Source of the DNA: an uncultured Acidobacteriia bacterium
GTDB taxonomy: Bacteria; Acidobacteriota; Terriglobia; Bryobacterales; Bryobacteraceae
Assembly (NCBI GenBank): GCA_903900705.1
Contig: CAIUOG010000077.1
Span: forward strand, 1-63,635
Length of the DNA: 63,635 bases
Reading direction: 5' to 3'
The translations under genes and the position numbers were made by a program. Shown in pieces: positions 39,025 through 48,246 of the stretch (positions are counted from its first letter, which is position 1; every line of letters begins with the position of its first letter). Below the pieces are notes generated by a model. The model searched no databases and was not told the DNA's origin. It worked only from the letters and a program-made list of their open reading frames with translations.

Positions 39025-40719
39025 ATGCGAATTCTCTGCACCGGCCTGTTGGCGATTCTGTTACCTTTCGCGGCCGCGCAGACTCCACCGGTGCCATCGA
39101 ATGGGGCGGAAATCGCAACTCAGGATGAGACGGTCACTTTCGAATCGCGCACCAGCGTGGTGCAGGTGCCCGTGGTGGTCAGGGACCGGACCGGCGTATT
39201 GGCGGAGCGCCTGACGAAGGAAGACTTTCAGCTTTTCGACAAGGGCAAGCCACAGACCATCTCCCGCTTTTCGGTGGAACGCGCGGGCGCGGTTGCGCCG
39301 CCGCAAGTCCTGAAAACAGCAACGCGCACTCACTCCTCCGGAGAGGTTCCGGAAGACGCGCCGCAGCGATTTGTCAGCCTGTTTTTTGACGACGTTAATC
39401 TGAGCATCGGGGACCTGGCCGCTGCCCGCGCCGCGGCGGAGAAATTTCTGGATAGCGGTCTGCGCCCGGGTGACCGGCTATCTGTCGCCACAACATCGGG
39501 CGCCGGGCAGATGTCCTTCACGGATGATGTTGCGCAGGTCCGCAAGGCATTGGAACTGTTGCGCCCCCGCGCCGTCTCAAAATCCACCGGCGCGGAATGT
39601 CCCTCGGTAACGTTCTATCTGGCCGATCTGATTATCAACAGGCACGACAACCAGGCGCTCTATCTGGTGGAGCGCGAAGCCTACGCCTGCATGAGGCTGA
39701 CGAGCATCGATGAAGCGGAGCAGATTTCAAGATCTTCCGCCGCCGTGGCGCTCGCCGCCGGCCGGCAGGAAAGCAGTCTCGCTTTCGATGCGTTGAAGAG
39801 CCTGATCCGCCGCATGAGCGGGATGCCCGGGCAGCGCGTCATCCTGATGATCTCGCCCGGCTTTCTGCGACTCGATGAGAACCTGGTGGAGGAGTCCACG
39901 CTGATTGATCGTGCGGTGAAAGCGGGCGTCACGATCAATACGCTCGATGCGCGCGGTCTCTACGTGGATGCCACCAACAGCCCGGCGCAGCGCATTCTTT
40001 CCAGTTCCGTGGCGCTCGAAAAAGAGCAGTACGCGCGCGCCGCCAACCGCCTTGCTTCCGATGTGATGGCCGAACTGGCCGCCGGGACCGGCGGGGCATT
40101 TTTCGAAAACAGCAATGACCTCACTGCCGGCGTGAAGCAACTGGCATCCGCGCCGGAGGTTGTCTATGTCCTCAGCTTCTCGCCGACGAGCCTGAAGACG
40201 GACGGCGGCTACCATCCGCTCCGGGTGACTCTGCGAAATCCTGCCGGTTTTTCCGTTAGGGCAAGGGCTGGCTACTATGCGCCGAATCACCTCGCCAATG
40301 GCGCCGAAGAGGCGCGCGAGGAAATCACGCAGACGCTCTTCTCGCGCGAGGAACTGCACGATATTCCCGCAGCCATGCACACGGAATTTCTCAAGACCAG
40401 CGATGACGAGGCGCGGCTCACGGTGACCACCCGCATCGATGTGCGGCGACTGCGTTTTCGGAAGGCGGAAGGCCGCAATGGCAATGAGTTGCTGGTGGTA
40501 TCCGGGCTGTTCGACCGCAATGGCAACTTCCTGAATTCAGTGACGAAAAGAATTACCATGCGCCTGAAAGACGAGACGCTGCAAGGTGGCCTGAACGGGC
40601 GTGTCGCGGTCCATGCGGACTTTCGCATTGCGCCCGGCCGCTATCTGCTGCGGCTGGTCGTTCGGGACGCCGAAGGCAAAATGATGACCGCTCAGAACGG
40701 AGCGGTGGAGATTCCCTGA
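39025..40719 (+). CDS. VWFA-related acidobacterial protein (TIGR03436 type), first copy
   Basis: A 564-residue exported protein. The chosen ATG gives the signal peptide MRILCTGLLAILLPFAAAQ; TACAAT lies 14 bases upstream. The mature part opens with an acidobacterial pattern, RTSVVQVPVVVRDRTG and LTKEDFQLFDKGKPQTISRF, followed by a von Willebrand A domain (FVSLFFDDVNLSIGDL) with a degenerate metal site. Then come a helical part and AELAAGTGGAFFENSNDLTA and VYVLSFSPTSLKTDGGYHPL. These families are expanded in Acidobacteria; a role in protein-protein contact outside the membrane is likely. A homologue follows three bases later. Confidence 0.88.
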   Translation: MRILCTGLLAILLPFAAAQTPPVPSNGAEIATQDETVTFESRTSVVQVPVVVRDRTGVLAERLTKEDFQLFDKGKPQTISRFSVERAGAVAPPQVLKTATRTHSSGEVPEDAPQRFVSLFFDDVNLSIGDLAAARAAAEKFLDSGLRPGDRLSVATTSGAGQMSFTDDVAQVRKALELLRPRAVSKSTGAECPSVTFYLADLIINRHDNQALYLVEREAYACMRLTSIDEAEQISRSSAAVALAAGRQESSLAFDALKSLIRRMSGMPGQRVILMISPGFLRLDENLVEESTLIDRAVKAGVTINTLDARGLYVDATNSPAQRILSSSVALEKEQYARAANRLASDVMAELAAGTGGAFFENSNDLTAGVKQLASAPEVVYVLSFSPTSLKTDGGYHPLRVTLRNPAGFSVRARAGYYAPNHLANGAEEAREEITQTLFSREELHDIPAAMHTEFLKTSDDEARLTVTTRIDVRRLRFRKAEGRNGNELLVVSGLFDRNGNFLNSVTKRITMRLKDETLQGGLNGRVAVHADFRIAPGRYLLRLVVRDAEGKMMTAQNGAVEIP

Positions 40720-40721
40720 AT

Positions 40722-42668
40722 ATGCGACGAACTTCGGTTTTCCTCCTTTTGATTGCGACGGGTTTCGGCGGGCGTGCCCAGCAGACGGGCTCCGTCATCC
40801 GGTCGGAAACGCGCCTGGTGCAGGTGGAAGCGACGGTGACCGATAAGAAGGGGAATCCGGTGCGCGGCCTCACGCAGAAGGATTTCAAGGTCTTCGAAGA
40901 CAACCGGGAGCAGGCCATCACGGCGTACTCCGCCGAATCCGGCGCGCAGGATCGCGCTCTGCAGGATCGCAATGCGCAGCACATTGTTCTGTTCTTCGAT
41001 AATTCCACTGCCGGGGCGGCGCAGGCGTTCGCGCGGCAGGCGGCGGCGAAGTTTATCGATGCGGGTGCTTCGCCGAAGCGGATGATCGCGATTGCGGATT
41101 TCAGCGCGTCTCTCACGATGACCCAGAACTTCACGGCGGATCCCATTCTGTTGAAAAAGGCCGTCGGCGGAACCAGGCTTACTGGCGCGGCCACCGCGCC
41201 TTCTCTGGGAGCGGCGAAGGCATCACAGGATAGTTACGCCGCCAACACCGCGCTGGGCGCATTGCAGACGCTGGCAAAGGGCCTGGCTTCCGTGCCGGGC
41301 CGCAAGGCGATCATCCTGGTGTCCTCCGGCTTCAGTGACGCCGCTGATGCCCGGGCCGGAATTGCAGCTACCATCAACGCCTGCAACCGCGCGAATGTAG
41401 CGATCTATCCGGTTTCATCGTCCCTGACGGAGATGCTGGCCGTGGAAGCCACCGGAGGCACCAGCGACAGTGCTCCGGCGACCGGTTTGGGTGGACGCCG
41501 CAATGCGCTCCGCAACGGCGATTCGCTGGATGATTCCGCTTCCGGCACGCAGCAATCCCTGCTCGCGCTGGCCAACGGCACGGGTGGCTTTCTCACCACC
41601 AATACGGGTGATCTGCTGAAGGCCTTTGAGAAGGTCGGACGCGAACAGCAGGAATTCTATCTGCTGGGTTATGCGCCTTCGAAAGAATCGCCCGCGGGAA
41701 CCTGCCACGTGCTGCGGGTGCGCGTGGAAAATCCGAATGTCGCGGTTCGCTCCCGCGCCGGATACTGCGATGCGGCGGCGCAGGAAGTGCCCGCGGTTCC
41801 CTCGGGCGCGGATCTCGAAGCCCGGCTGAACAGCGGCGCCGCCGTGACCGTGACCGGCGCCATGATGCAGGCTCCGCACTTCTACACCGCCGCCGATACG
41901 GCCCGCGTGCATCTCGCGCTGCAGTTGCCTCCGGGTGCGATTCAGTTTGCGAAGGACAAAGGGAAATACCGCGCAGAGGTCAATATTATCGGGATTGCCA
42001 CGCTTCCCGATGGCACCGTGCGTTCGCGTTTCAGCGATACGCTGCCGCTGGAGTTTGATGAAAAACAGCAGGCGGATGACGCGACTCTGCGTCCCTTCCA
42101 ATACGAAAAGCAGTTCGCGATGGTGCCGGGCGCTTACACTCTGAAGGTCGCCTTCAGCAGCGGCGCGGACCGCTTTGGCAAGCTCGAAATGCCTTTGAAT
42201 GTCGAGGCGTGGTCGCCTGCGAAATTCCTGCTGAGCGGCCTGTCACTCAGCGCCGTGGTTCGCTCGACAAAGGGCGCTGCCGCGGGTGGGGAGGAGCGCG
42301 TGCAACTGGTGGCGAATGGTTTCGAAATCATGCCATTCGGGGCGAACCGGTTTCAGAAGTCCCGCAAAGCTTACCTCTATGCGGAGGTCTATGAACCCGC
42401 CATGGCGCAGGCCGGTATGAAGCCGGAGGAAATTCCCGCCGTGGGTGTGCGCATGGAACTGCTGGAAGCGGCGACCGGCAAAGTGAAGAAAGACTTCGGG
42501 CTGACCCGTCTGCGCATTCCGCCGCTCACCGGCGGCGCGGCAATTCCCATGGGCCTCGTGATCACAGCGCCGGAACTCGAAGCCGGCGACTACAAACTTC
42601 GACTCTCCGCACTGGATGCCACCGGACGGCAGGCAGTGCGGATCGTCGATATTCACCTCGAAAACTAA
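40722..42668 (+). CDS. VWFA-related acidobacterial protein (TIGR03436 type), second copy
   Basis: A 648-residue paralogue of the preceding protein. It has a signal peptide (MRRTSVFLLLIATGFGGRAQ), the same opening domain (LVQVEATVTDKKGNPVRGLT, KDFKVFEDNREQAITAYSAE), then a VWA domain with HIVLFFDNSTAG, LANGTGGFLTTNTGDLLKAF and FYLLGYAPSKESPAGTCHVL. A longer beta-rich C-terminal domain is added, not found in the first copy. It lies three bases after the first gene with no ribosome site visible, so the two are co-transcribed. Its end overlaps the convergent permease/peptidase gene by four bases. Confidence 0.88.
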   Translation: MRRTSVFLLLIATGFGGRAQQTGSVIRSETRLVQVEATVTDKKGNPVRGLTQKDFKVFEDNREQAITAYSAESGAQDRALQDRNAQHIVLFFDNSTAGAAQAFARQAAAKFIDAGASPKRMIAIADFSASLTMTQNFTADPILLKKAVGGTRLTGAATAPSLGAAKASQDSYAANTALGALQTLAKGLASVPGRKAIILVSSGFSDAADARAGIAATINACNRANVAIYPVSSSLTEMLAVEATGGTSDSAPATGLGGRRNALRNGDSLDDSASGTQQSLLALANGTGGFLTTNTGDLLKAFEKVGREQQEFYLLGYAPSKESPAGTCHVLRVRVENPNVAVRSRAGYCDAAAQEVPAVPSGADLEARLNSGAAVTVTGAMMQAPHFYTAADTARVHLALQLPPGAIQFAKDKGKYRAEVNIIGIATLPDGTVRSRFSDTLPLEFDEKQQADDATLRPFQYEKQFAMVPGAYTLKVAFSSGADRFGKLEMPLNVEAWSPAKFLLSGLSLSAVVRSTKGAAAGGEERVQLVANGFEIMPFGANRFQKSRKAYLYAEVYEPAMAQAGMKPEEIPAVGVRMELLEAATGKVKKDFGLTRLRIPPLTGGAAIPMGLVITAPELEAGDYKLRLSALDATGRQAVRIVDIHLEN

Positions 42669-45600
42669 GGCTGCTTCGTGACGTCGATCATATTGTCGTC
42701 CGCAATCCGGTCGATCAGTTTGTTGTACGGATCGATCCCGGCGCGCGTGGGCTCACGATCCACCACAATGGTGAAGGTCTGGTGCTCCTGCGTCAGCTTC
42801 TCGCGCTTCATATAAAGCGGCTTCTCCTCGTCTTTCTTGCCGCTGAAGACGCCGATATCAATGTAGTCCGCCAGCGCCATGGGCGACTCCACGCCGTTGC
42901 CATCGGCCTGCACCTTGCGGGCCTGCACGCTCAGCGTGACTTTGTATTTCCCGTCGGGAGTCTTCTGTGAAGTGGCTGAGACCGCCTTGTTGTCATAAAG
43001 GACGATGCGATTAAAGCCATCGTCGATCAGATACCCAAGTTCGGGCGGCGTCTGCGCGCGGAGCGCCTCCACCAGCATCCGGGTATCGGGATAAGGTTCG
43101 TCGAGACTGTTCCCGGCGTTCTTATACCGGTACTGCATCAGGAAGTTGTGAAGCGCGAGATTGATTTTCTCTTCGCCCACGTAGTCGGCCAGCGTGTACA
43201 TGATCTGGCCGCCCTTCTGATACCAGACGTAGGGTTCGCGCTGCACCAGCGCAAGCGGCGGTTCATGGCGAACCTCACCGGCGCGGCCGCGCAGGTACTG
43301 GTCCAGATAGTGGCGGAGCACCTTGTGCATGTAGTCCTTGCCATACTTCTGCTGCATGACCATGTAGGCCGAGTATTGCGCCAGCGTTTCCGACATCATG
43401 TTGGAACCCTGAACCATCCCTCCGATCAGCTGATGCCCCCACCACTGGTGGCCCAGTTCATGCGCAGTGACGAAGTAAGTCAGGTCCACATCGTCCTTGT
43501 TCTCGATGCGCGTAATGAAACCGATTGATTCCGAGAACGGCACCGTGTTCGGGAAAGACTGCGCAAACGAGCGGTAACGCGGGAATTCCATGATGCGAAA
43601 CTGTTTGAACTGGTAGGGGCTGAAGTTCTTCTCGAAATACTGCAGCCCGGCGCGCGAACTGGCCAGCATCTCGTCCACGTTGTAGGGGTGCGCCTTGTCG
43701 TAATAGACTTCCAGATTCACGGGACCGTTCACGCCCGCGTAGACATCCTTCCGGATGGTGTACCGGCCGGAGAGCCAGGCGGCGAAATCCGCAATGCGGG
43801 TCTCACCCATGCTGTATTCGTAGTAGTTGCGGCCATCTTTGCGCCACGTGCGCACCGGGTAGCCGGGCGCAATCGCGGTCTGGTCGCCGGAGGTGCTGAC
43901 GATGGTGTGGAACGTGATCCAGTCGGAGTTGGCAACGAACAGATTGGTGCGGGAGAAGCGCTCATCGCCGCGCGGCGCCATTTCCTGCAGAGGCCCGAGG
44001 TTTTCTTCGCGTCGCCGCCGCGGGTCTTCGAGTTCCATGTTCGGGTCATAGCCGATCACGGGGAAGAAACCGGCGTCAAAGAACGTGCCGTTGAAGGCGA
44101 ATTCAGCGCGCTCATTGCCATCCCGGAAGCCCCGGGTGAGGTGGCTCGAACGGAACGTCATCCGGACGATCTCACCGGGATTCAGCGGCTGTGCGAAGGC
44201 ATAGATGGAATACGCATTACGTGGGGCGCGGCTCACCAGCGTGACCGGGCGATCAAACTGCACGTTCGACACCGCTTCGTTCGAATCGGAAAGATGAATC
44301 TGCGAAATGGGCGAGGAACTCTTGTTCTGCAGCGTCATGCGGCCGGTGGCTTCGTACGAACGGCGCTCCGGATAGATGTCCACTGTGGCATCCACCGCGA
44401 TGGTTTTGGGCTGCGCCAGAAGCCTGTATTTGGAATAGGCCTTCTCGTACTCCGCCTGCAGATGCCGCCGGTCTTTGGCCGTCAGATACTCATTCAGAAC
44501 GTGGCCGTTGTAGTAATACCAGACGCCTGCGCCGAGAGCGCCTGCCAGGAAAAGCAATGCAACCGGAGCCAGGCGGGGCGCGCGTGCCAGGGCCATGCGG
44601 GTGCGGGCTGAGAACGAATCCTCCGAGCCTCGTCGGGTATAGGCGATCGACACGATACCCAGGAACGCGAAGATGGAGAACCAGTAGAGAATCGCCCAGA
44701 ACAAAGGCGCAACATAGTGGCCGTAGCCATTCATGTCGGAATAGGTGTAAGAGGGAATCGCGCCTGGCAGATAGAGCGTATTCTCCAGGCCGAAATTGAA
44801 CAGGATCGGCTGCATGACGAAGATGCCGACCACAATGCCATGGCCCATGAACTTATTCGGAACCGTGGTCTGGATGAACAGAGCAAAGAAGATGAAGGCG
44901 AGAATCTGCGGGAACGTCACCACGAAGAGCTCCTGCAGATATTGCAGAACTTCGTAGTGGTAGTAGCCCGCGATGGTCTGCATCGCCATGCCGCACAGCA
45001 TCGTGATCGCCAGCAGAATCACTTCCACGAAGGCGATCGCCGTGAACTTCGAAAGCCAGTCGATGGAACCGGCCATGGGCAGGGCGTCGTGAATGCCGTC
45101 GAAACGGTTATCGCGCTCGCGCCACACCATCTCCGCCGCGTACAGGCTGGCCACGATGTAGAAGAACAGGGTTGCGCTTCCCTCCACCGCCTGCAGCATC
45201 AGATAAGTCACCGGCCAGACGTTTTGTCCGGCGACGCGCCCCGCGAAGTGTCCGTTGTTCACGGCGAACGCGATCAGCAGGCCCACAATCGCCCAGAACG
45301 TGATTTCACTGGTGATGTTGCGGATGCGAAGCCTGGTAAGCGAGAGGAACTGCGCGAATGATGTGGCAAGGCCGAAGTGCTGCCCCACACGCGGCAGTGG
45401 CGCTGTGACAAGCGAACGGACGGGCCGGTCTTCCTGTTCAAGTTGCCGCGCCTTGGCCGCACGCTTCCCCTGGGATTTCGCTGTGAGCGCTTCCACAGAC
45501 ATGGGGAACAACGCCCAGAGGCCTGCGAGCGAGACCAGTCCGACGCCCGTCCACAGAAGGCGGTTGAAGAGAAACACGCCGGGCGAATTGCCACTGAAAT

Positions 45601-46321
45601 CCCACGGCAGCAGCAGCGTGTTCTTCTCCACCACTGTCCAGTAGCGCGTGATGTTGTCGAACAGGATGAAGCCCAGGGGATCGAGAATGCCGGTCCAGAA
45701 ATGTTCCAGCGAACGGTTGGCGGAGTAGACGGTGATCCCGATGAGGTACACCATGAACAGAGCCACCCCCTGCAGGTAGACCACGATAATCCGGCGCGTG
45801 AGCGCCGCCACCGTGAAGAACAGCGAGCCCAGAAAGAAGATCTGGATCACTGTGATGGAGAGGAATGGCTGCAGATACCAGGAGAGCTGGTTCGGCGCGA
45901 TGCGGGCATGGTCGGCCCAGGGCGCCAGGGTGCCGAAGAAGGTCCCGAAAATCATGCCGGAGAAGACGAGCACCGTGGTCACGAAAGACCCGGCCCAGCG
46001 TCCGCCCAGATAGGCCAGTTTGGAGACCGGCTTGGTGAAAAGAATCTGGCAGGTATCGCGCTGGAAGTCGCGCAGCATGGATGTTCCGAAGATGGCGGCG
46101 ATCACGATGGTGCCGAACAGGCAGGCGCCCAGATCATTCATGGAGTTTGCCCACGGGCCGTTCAGCAACACCTTGCCGTTGGAAGTTCCCACCGGGCCGA
46201 AACTCTCCGAAGCGACGGAAAGAAATGCGAACAGGAACCAAAGGAGGAAATAGATCCAGGTGGAGAAGCTCTTCATCCGGAAGCGCATCTCAAAGGCAAA
46301 GAACTCGCGGAACATGTACAT
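42665..46321 (-). CDS. ABC transporter permease fused to an M1-family aminopeptidase
   Basis: A 1218-residue membrane protein. The first 600 or so residues hold two ABC-2-like sets of membrane helices, e.g. FSTWIYFLLWFLFAFLSVAS and TFWAIVGLLIAFAVNNGHFA. The C-terminal 600 residues are an M1 zinc peptidase: FPRYRSFAQSFPNTVPFSES replaces the GAMEN exopeptidase motif, HELGHQWWGH is at 954-963, the third zinc ligand is probably E978 (MMSETLAQ), and the catalytic tyrosine is in VWYQKGGQIMY. This fusion is a known family in Acidobacteria and Bacteroidetes. The peptidase probably faces the periplasm. The ATPase gene ends two bases upstream. Confidence 0.9.
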   Translation of the reverse strand: MYMFREFFAFEMRFRMKSFSTWIYFLLWFLFAFLSVASESFGPVGTSNGKVLLNGPWANSMNDLGACLFGTIVIAAIFGTSMLRDFQRDTCQILFTKPVSKLAYLGGRWAGSFVTTVLVFSGMIFGTFFGTLAPWADHARIAPNQLSWYLQPFLSITVIQIFFLGSLFFTVAALTRRIIVVYLQGVALFMVYLIGITVYSANRSLEHFWTGILDPLGFILFDNITRYWTVVEKNTLLLPWDFSGNSPGVFLFNRLLWTGVGLVSLAGLWALFPMSVEALTAKSQGKRAAKARQLEQEDRPVRSLVTAPLPRVGQHFGLATSFAQFLSLTRLRIRNITSEITFWAIVGLLIAFAVNNGHFAGRVAGQNVWPVTYLMLQAVEGSATLFFYIVASLYAAEMVWRERDNRFDGIHDALPMAGSIDWLSKFTAIAFVEVILLAITMLCGMAMQTIAGYYHYEVLQYLQELFVVTFPQILAFIFFALFIQTTVPNKFMGHGIVVGIFVMQPILFNFGLENTLYLPGAIPSYTYSDMNGYGHYVAPLFWAILYWFSIFAFLGIVSIAYTRRGSEDSFSARTRMALARAPRLAPVALLFLAGALGAGVWYYYNGHVLNEYLTAKDRRHLQAEYEKAYSKYRLLAQPKTIAVDATVDIYPERRSYEATGRMTLQNKSSSPISQIHLSDSNEAVSNVQFDRPVTLVSRAPRNAYSIYAFAQPLNPGEIVRMTFRSSHLTRGFRDGNERAEFAFNGTFFDAGFFPVIGYDPNMELEDPRRRREENLGPLQEMAPRGDERFSRTNLFVANSDWITFHTIVSTSGDQTAIAPGYPVRTWRKDGRNYYEYSMGETRIADFAAWLSGRYTIRKDVYAGVNGPVNLEVYYDKAHPYNVDEMLASSRAGLQYFEKNFSPYQFKQFRIMEFPRYRSFAQSFPNTVPFSESIGFITRIENKDDVDLTYFVTAHELGHQWWGHQLIGGMVQGSNMMSETLAQYSAYMVMQQKYGKDYMHKVLRHYLDQYLRGRAGEVRHEPPLALVQREPYVWYQKGGQIMYTLADYVGEEKINLALHNFLMQYRYKNAGNSLDEPYPDTRMLVEALRAQTPPELGYLIDDGFNRIVLYDNKAVSATSQKTPDGKYKVTLSVQARKVQADGNGVESPMALADYIDIGVFSGKKDEEKPLYMKREKLTQEHQTFTIVVDREPTRAGIDPYNKLIDRIADDNMIDVTKQP

Positions 46322-46323
46322 GG

Positions 46324-47223
46324 CTAGTTCTTTCCTGAATGGCGGGCCGCGTTGTGTCTGGAAAGTTCGAGGAAGTAGACGTCTTCGAGACCGCAGGGCA
46401 CGCTCCGGAAGTTCCCGCCCGGTGAGTACGGTGCAAAGACGCGGACTTCGTGACGCCCACCGACCAGATGCGTACTCACCACCTGAAGTTCGGCTTCAAG
46501 CTCCCGCATCTCGTCATCGGTATCCACAATGCGCGACCAGATCTGCCCCTCCAGCGCGGCCAGGGCCTCATCCGGCGCGCCTTCCAGCAGCACTTCGCCG
46601 GAAGCGATAATCGCCATGCGGGCGCAGAGTTCACGCACATCCTCCACAATGTGGGTGGAAAGAATCACGGTCACGTCCCGTCCGATGGACGAGAGCAGAT
46701 TCAGGAAGCGGTTGCGCTCAGCGGGATCCAGGCCGGCCGTGGGCTCATCCACAATAATCAGCTTCGGGCTCGCCAGCAGCGCCTGCGCGATGCCGAAGCG
46801 CTGCTTCATGCCGCCGGAGTAGGTGGAGAGCGCCTTCTTCCTCACATCCCACAGGTTGGTCTGTTGCAGCAGGGCTTCCACCATCTGCTTCCGTTCGCCG
46901 GAATTCGTGATGCCCTTCAGAATCGCGAGGTGATTCAGCATGTCGAGCGCCGACATCTTCGGATAAACACCGAATTCCTGCGGCAGGTAGCCCAGCACTT
47001 TTCGCACTTCGTCCTTCTGCTTCAGCACGTCGATGCCGTCCAGCATGATGGAACCGGAATCGGGATCCTGCAGCGTGGCAATGGTGCGCATGAGGGAACT
47101 CTTGCCGGCTCCGTTCGGCCCCAGCAGCCCGAACATGTTGTTGCCGATGGTCAGAGAGAGGTTTTTCAGCGCGTGTACGCCGTTGGGATAGGTTTTGGAT
47201 AATCCGGTGATCGTCAGTGCCAT
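46324..47223 (-). CDS. ABC transporter ATP-binding protein
   Basis: A 299-residue ATPase with Walker A GPNGAGKS, signature YSGGMKQRFG, Walker B LIIVDEPTAGLDP and H-loop STHIVEDV. The C-terminal extension, after VLLEGAPDEALAALEG, is longer than the minimal fold and may contact the large permease. It partners the permease/M1 fusion that begins two bases downstream, so the two are translated together. TATACT lies 13 bases before the ATG. It energises either export or a mechanochemical step for the peptidase. Confidence 0.92.
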   Translation of the reverse strand: MALTITGLSKTYPNGVHALKNLSLTIGNNMFGLLGPNGAGKSSLMRTIATLQDPDSGSIMLDGIDVLKQKDEVRKVLGYLPQEFGVYPKMSALDMLNHLAILKGITNSGERKQMVEALLQQTNLWDVRKKALSTYSGGMKQRFGIAQALLASPKLIIVDEPTAGLDPAERNRFLNLLSSIGRDVTVILSTHIVEDVRELCARMAIIASGEVLLEGAPDEALAALEGQIWSRIVDTDDEMRELEAELQVVSTHLVGGRHEVRVFAPYSPGGNFRSVPCGLEDVYFLELSRHNAARHSGKN

Positions 47224-47286
47224 AAGACTTCACCGGAGTATACGAAATGCGTGGCGGCGCGGGTTCGGAGAATTAATTCCCGCGCT

Positions 47287-48246
47287 CTAACGAAGCGTTT
47301 GCGGCTGTCCGCCTGACTGTTTGCTCCGCTGCGCCGCGTCCATGAAGGAAATGGTTTCCAGCGTTTCGGAATTCGCCACGGGCGGCACGCCGGTTTCAAA
47401 GAATTTCACGATCTGCTTCAGCAACAGTACATAGCTGAACGGCGCAACGTCGGTACGGCCCTGCCGAATCTCTTTCGCGCCGAAAGAAACCGCTCCGTAG
47501 CCGCTGTTGGGGCGGATCACCCGCACGGACCCCACACGGCCGTCTTTCCACCGGCCCGTAATCACGTCTGTGCCCGCGGCGTCGGTACCGCCCGCGGTCC
47601 GCGTGACGGATTCGCAGCCCGGTCCCATGAGCGCGTAGAGCATCTCCACGGGGTGCACGCCATACCAGGAGAGGTCCAGCGCGTGATGTTCCTCCACCGG
47701 GCCGGGGCCCCAGACGGTAATGCCCGTGGCGTCGGGAATGCGCGCCGAGGCCACCAGGTCTCCGAACCGCAGTGAGGACGCGCTGAACCACGGCGCCTTC
47801 GCGGCAGCGGCCAGTTTGGCAATCTCCCGCGCGTCCGCCAGCGTCGAGGCGAGCGGCTTATCGATGAACAGGGGCTTATGCAGAGCGAGGGCCTGCCGTG
47901 CCTGGTCGAGGTGGGTGCGGCCGTCCACGCTTTCGAGCAGAATCGCATCCACCCGTCCTGCCATCGCGGCAATGGACGGCACAATTTCCACTCCCCACTT
48001 GTCATGAATCTCCGTTGCGTATTCCTCCACGCGCGAGCGGCTGGAAGGGATATCCATGCTGCCGCCCTTGTATGCAGCCACCACGCGAAAGCCGGGTATG
48101 TGATCCGGATTCCCCGGGTCATTCAGCACGCGAGTGAATGCCGTGACGTGCGAGGTATCGGTGCCGATGATGCCGATCCGCAGGTCCGCCGCCCGCAGTG
48201 GCGCAAGCCCGAGAATCAGAAGAAATACCGTTAGTTTTGGCCGCAT
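47287..48246 (-). CDS. Exported Gfo/Idh/MocA-family oxidoreductase
   Basis: A 319-residue protein with a signal peptide (MRPKLTVFLLILGLAPLRAA) before a Rossmann start (LRIGIIGTDTSHVTAFTRVL). The Gfo/Idh/MocA fold continues with VDAILLESVDGRTHLDQARQ, the dinucleotide-binding KPLFIDKPLAST segment (EKP-like motif, here DKP), and HALDLSWYGVHPVEMLYALM. The G-x-G-x-x-G pattern is altered, so NAD(P) binding may be weak. Exported members are common in Planctomycetes and Acidobacteria. It overlaps the D-aminoacylase gene by 16 bases and so is co-translated with it. The substrate is unknown. Confidence 0.8.
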   Translation of the reverse strand: MRPKLTVFLLILGLAPLRAADLRIGIIGTDTSHVTAFTRVLNDPGNPDHIPGFRVVAAYKGGSMDIPSSRSRVEEYATEIHDKWGVEIVPSIAAMAGRVDAILLESVDGRTHLDQARQALALHKPLFIDKPLASTLADAREIAKLAAAAKAPWFSASSLRFGDLVASARIPDATGITVWGPGPVEEHHALDLSWYGVHPVEMLYALMGPGCESVTRTAGGTDAAGTDVITGRWKDGRVGSVRVIRPNSGYGAVSFGAKEIRQGRTDVAPFSYVLLLKQIVKFFETGVPPVANSETLETISFMDAAQRSKQSGGQPQTLR

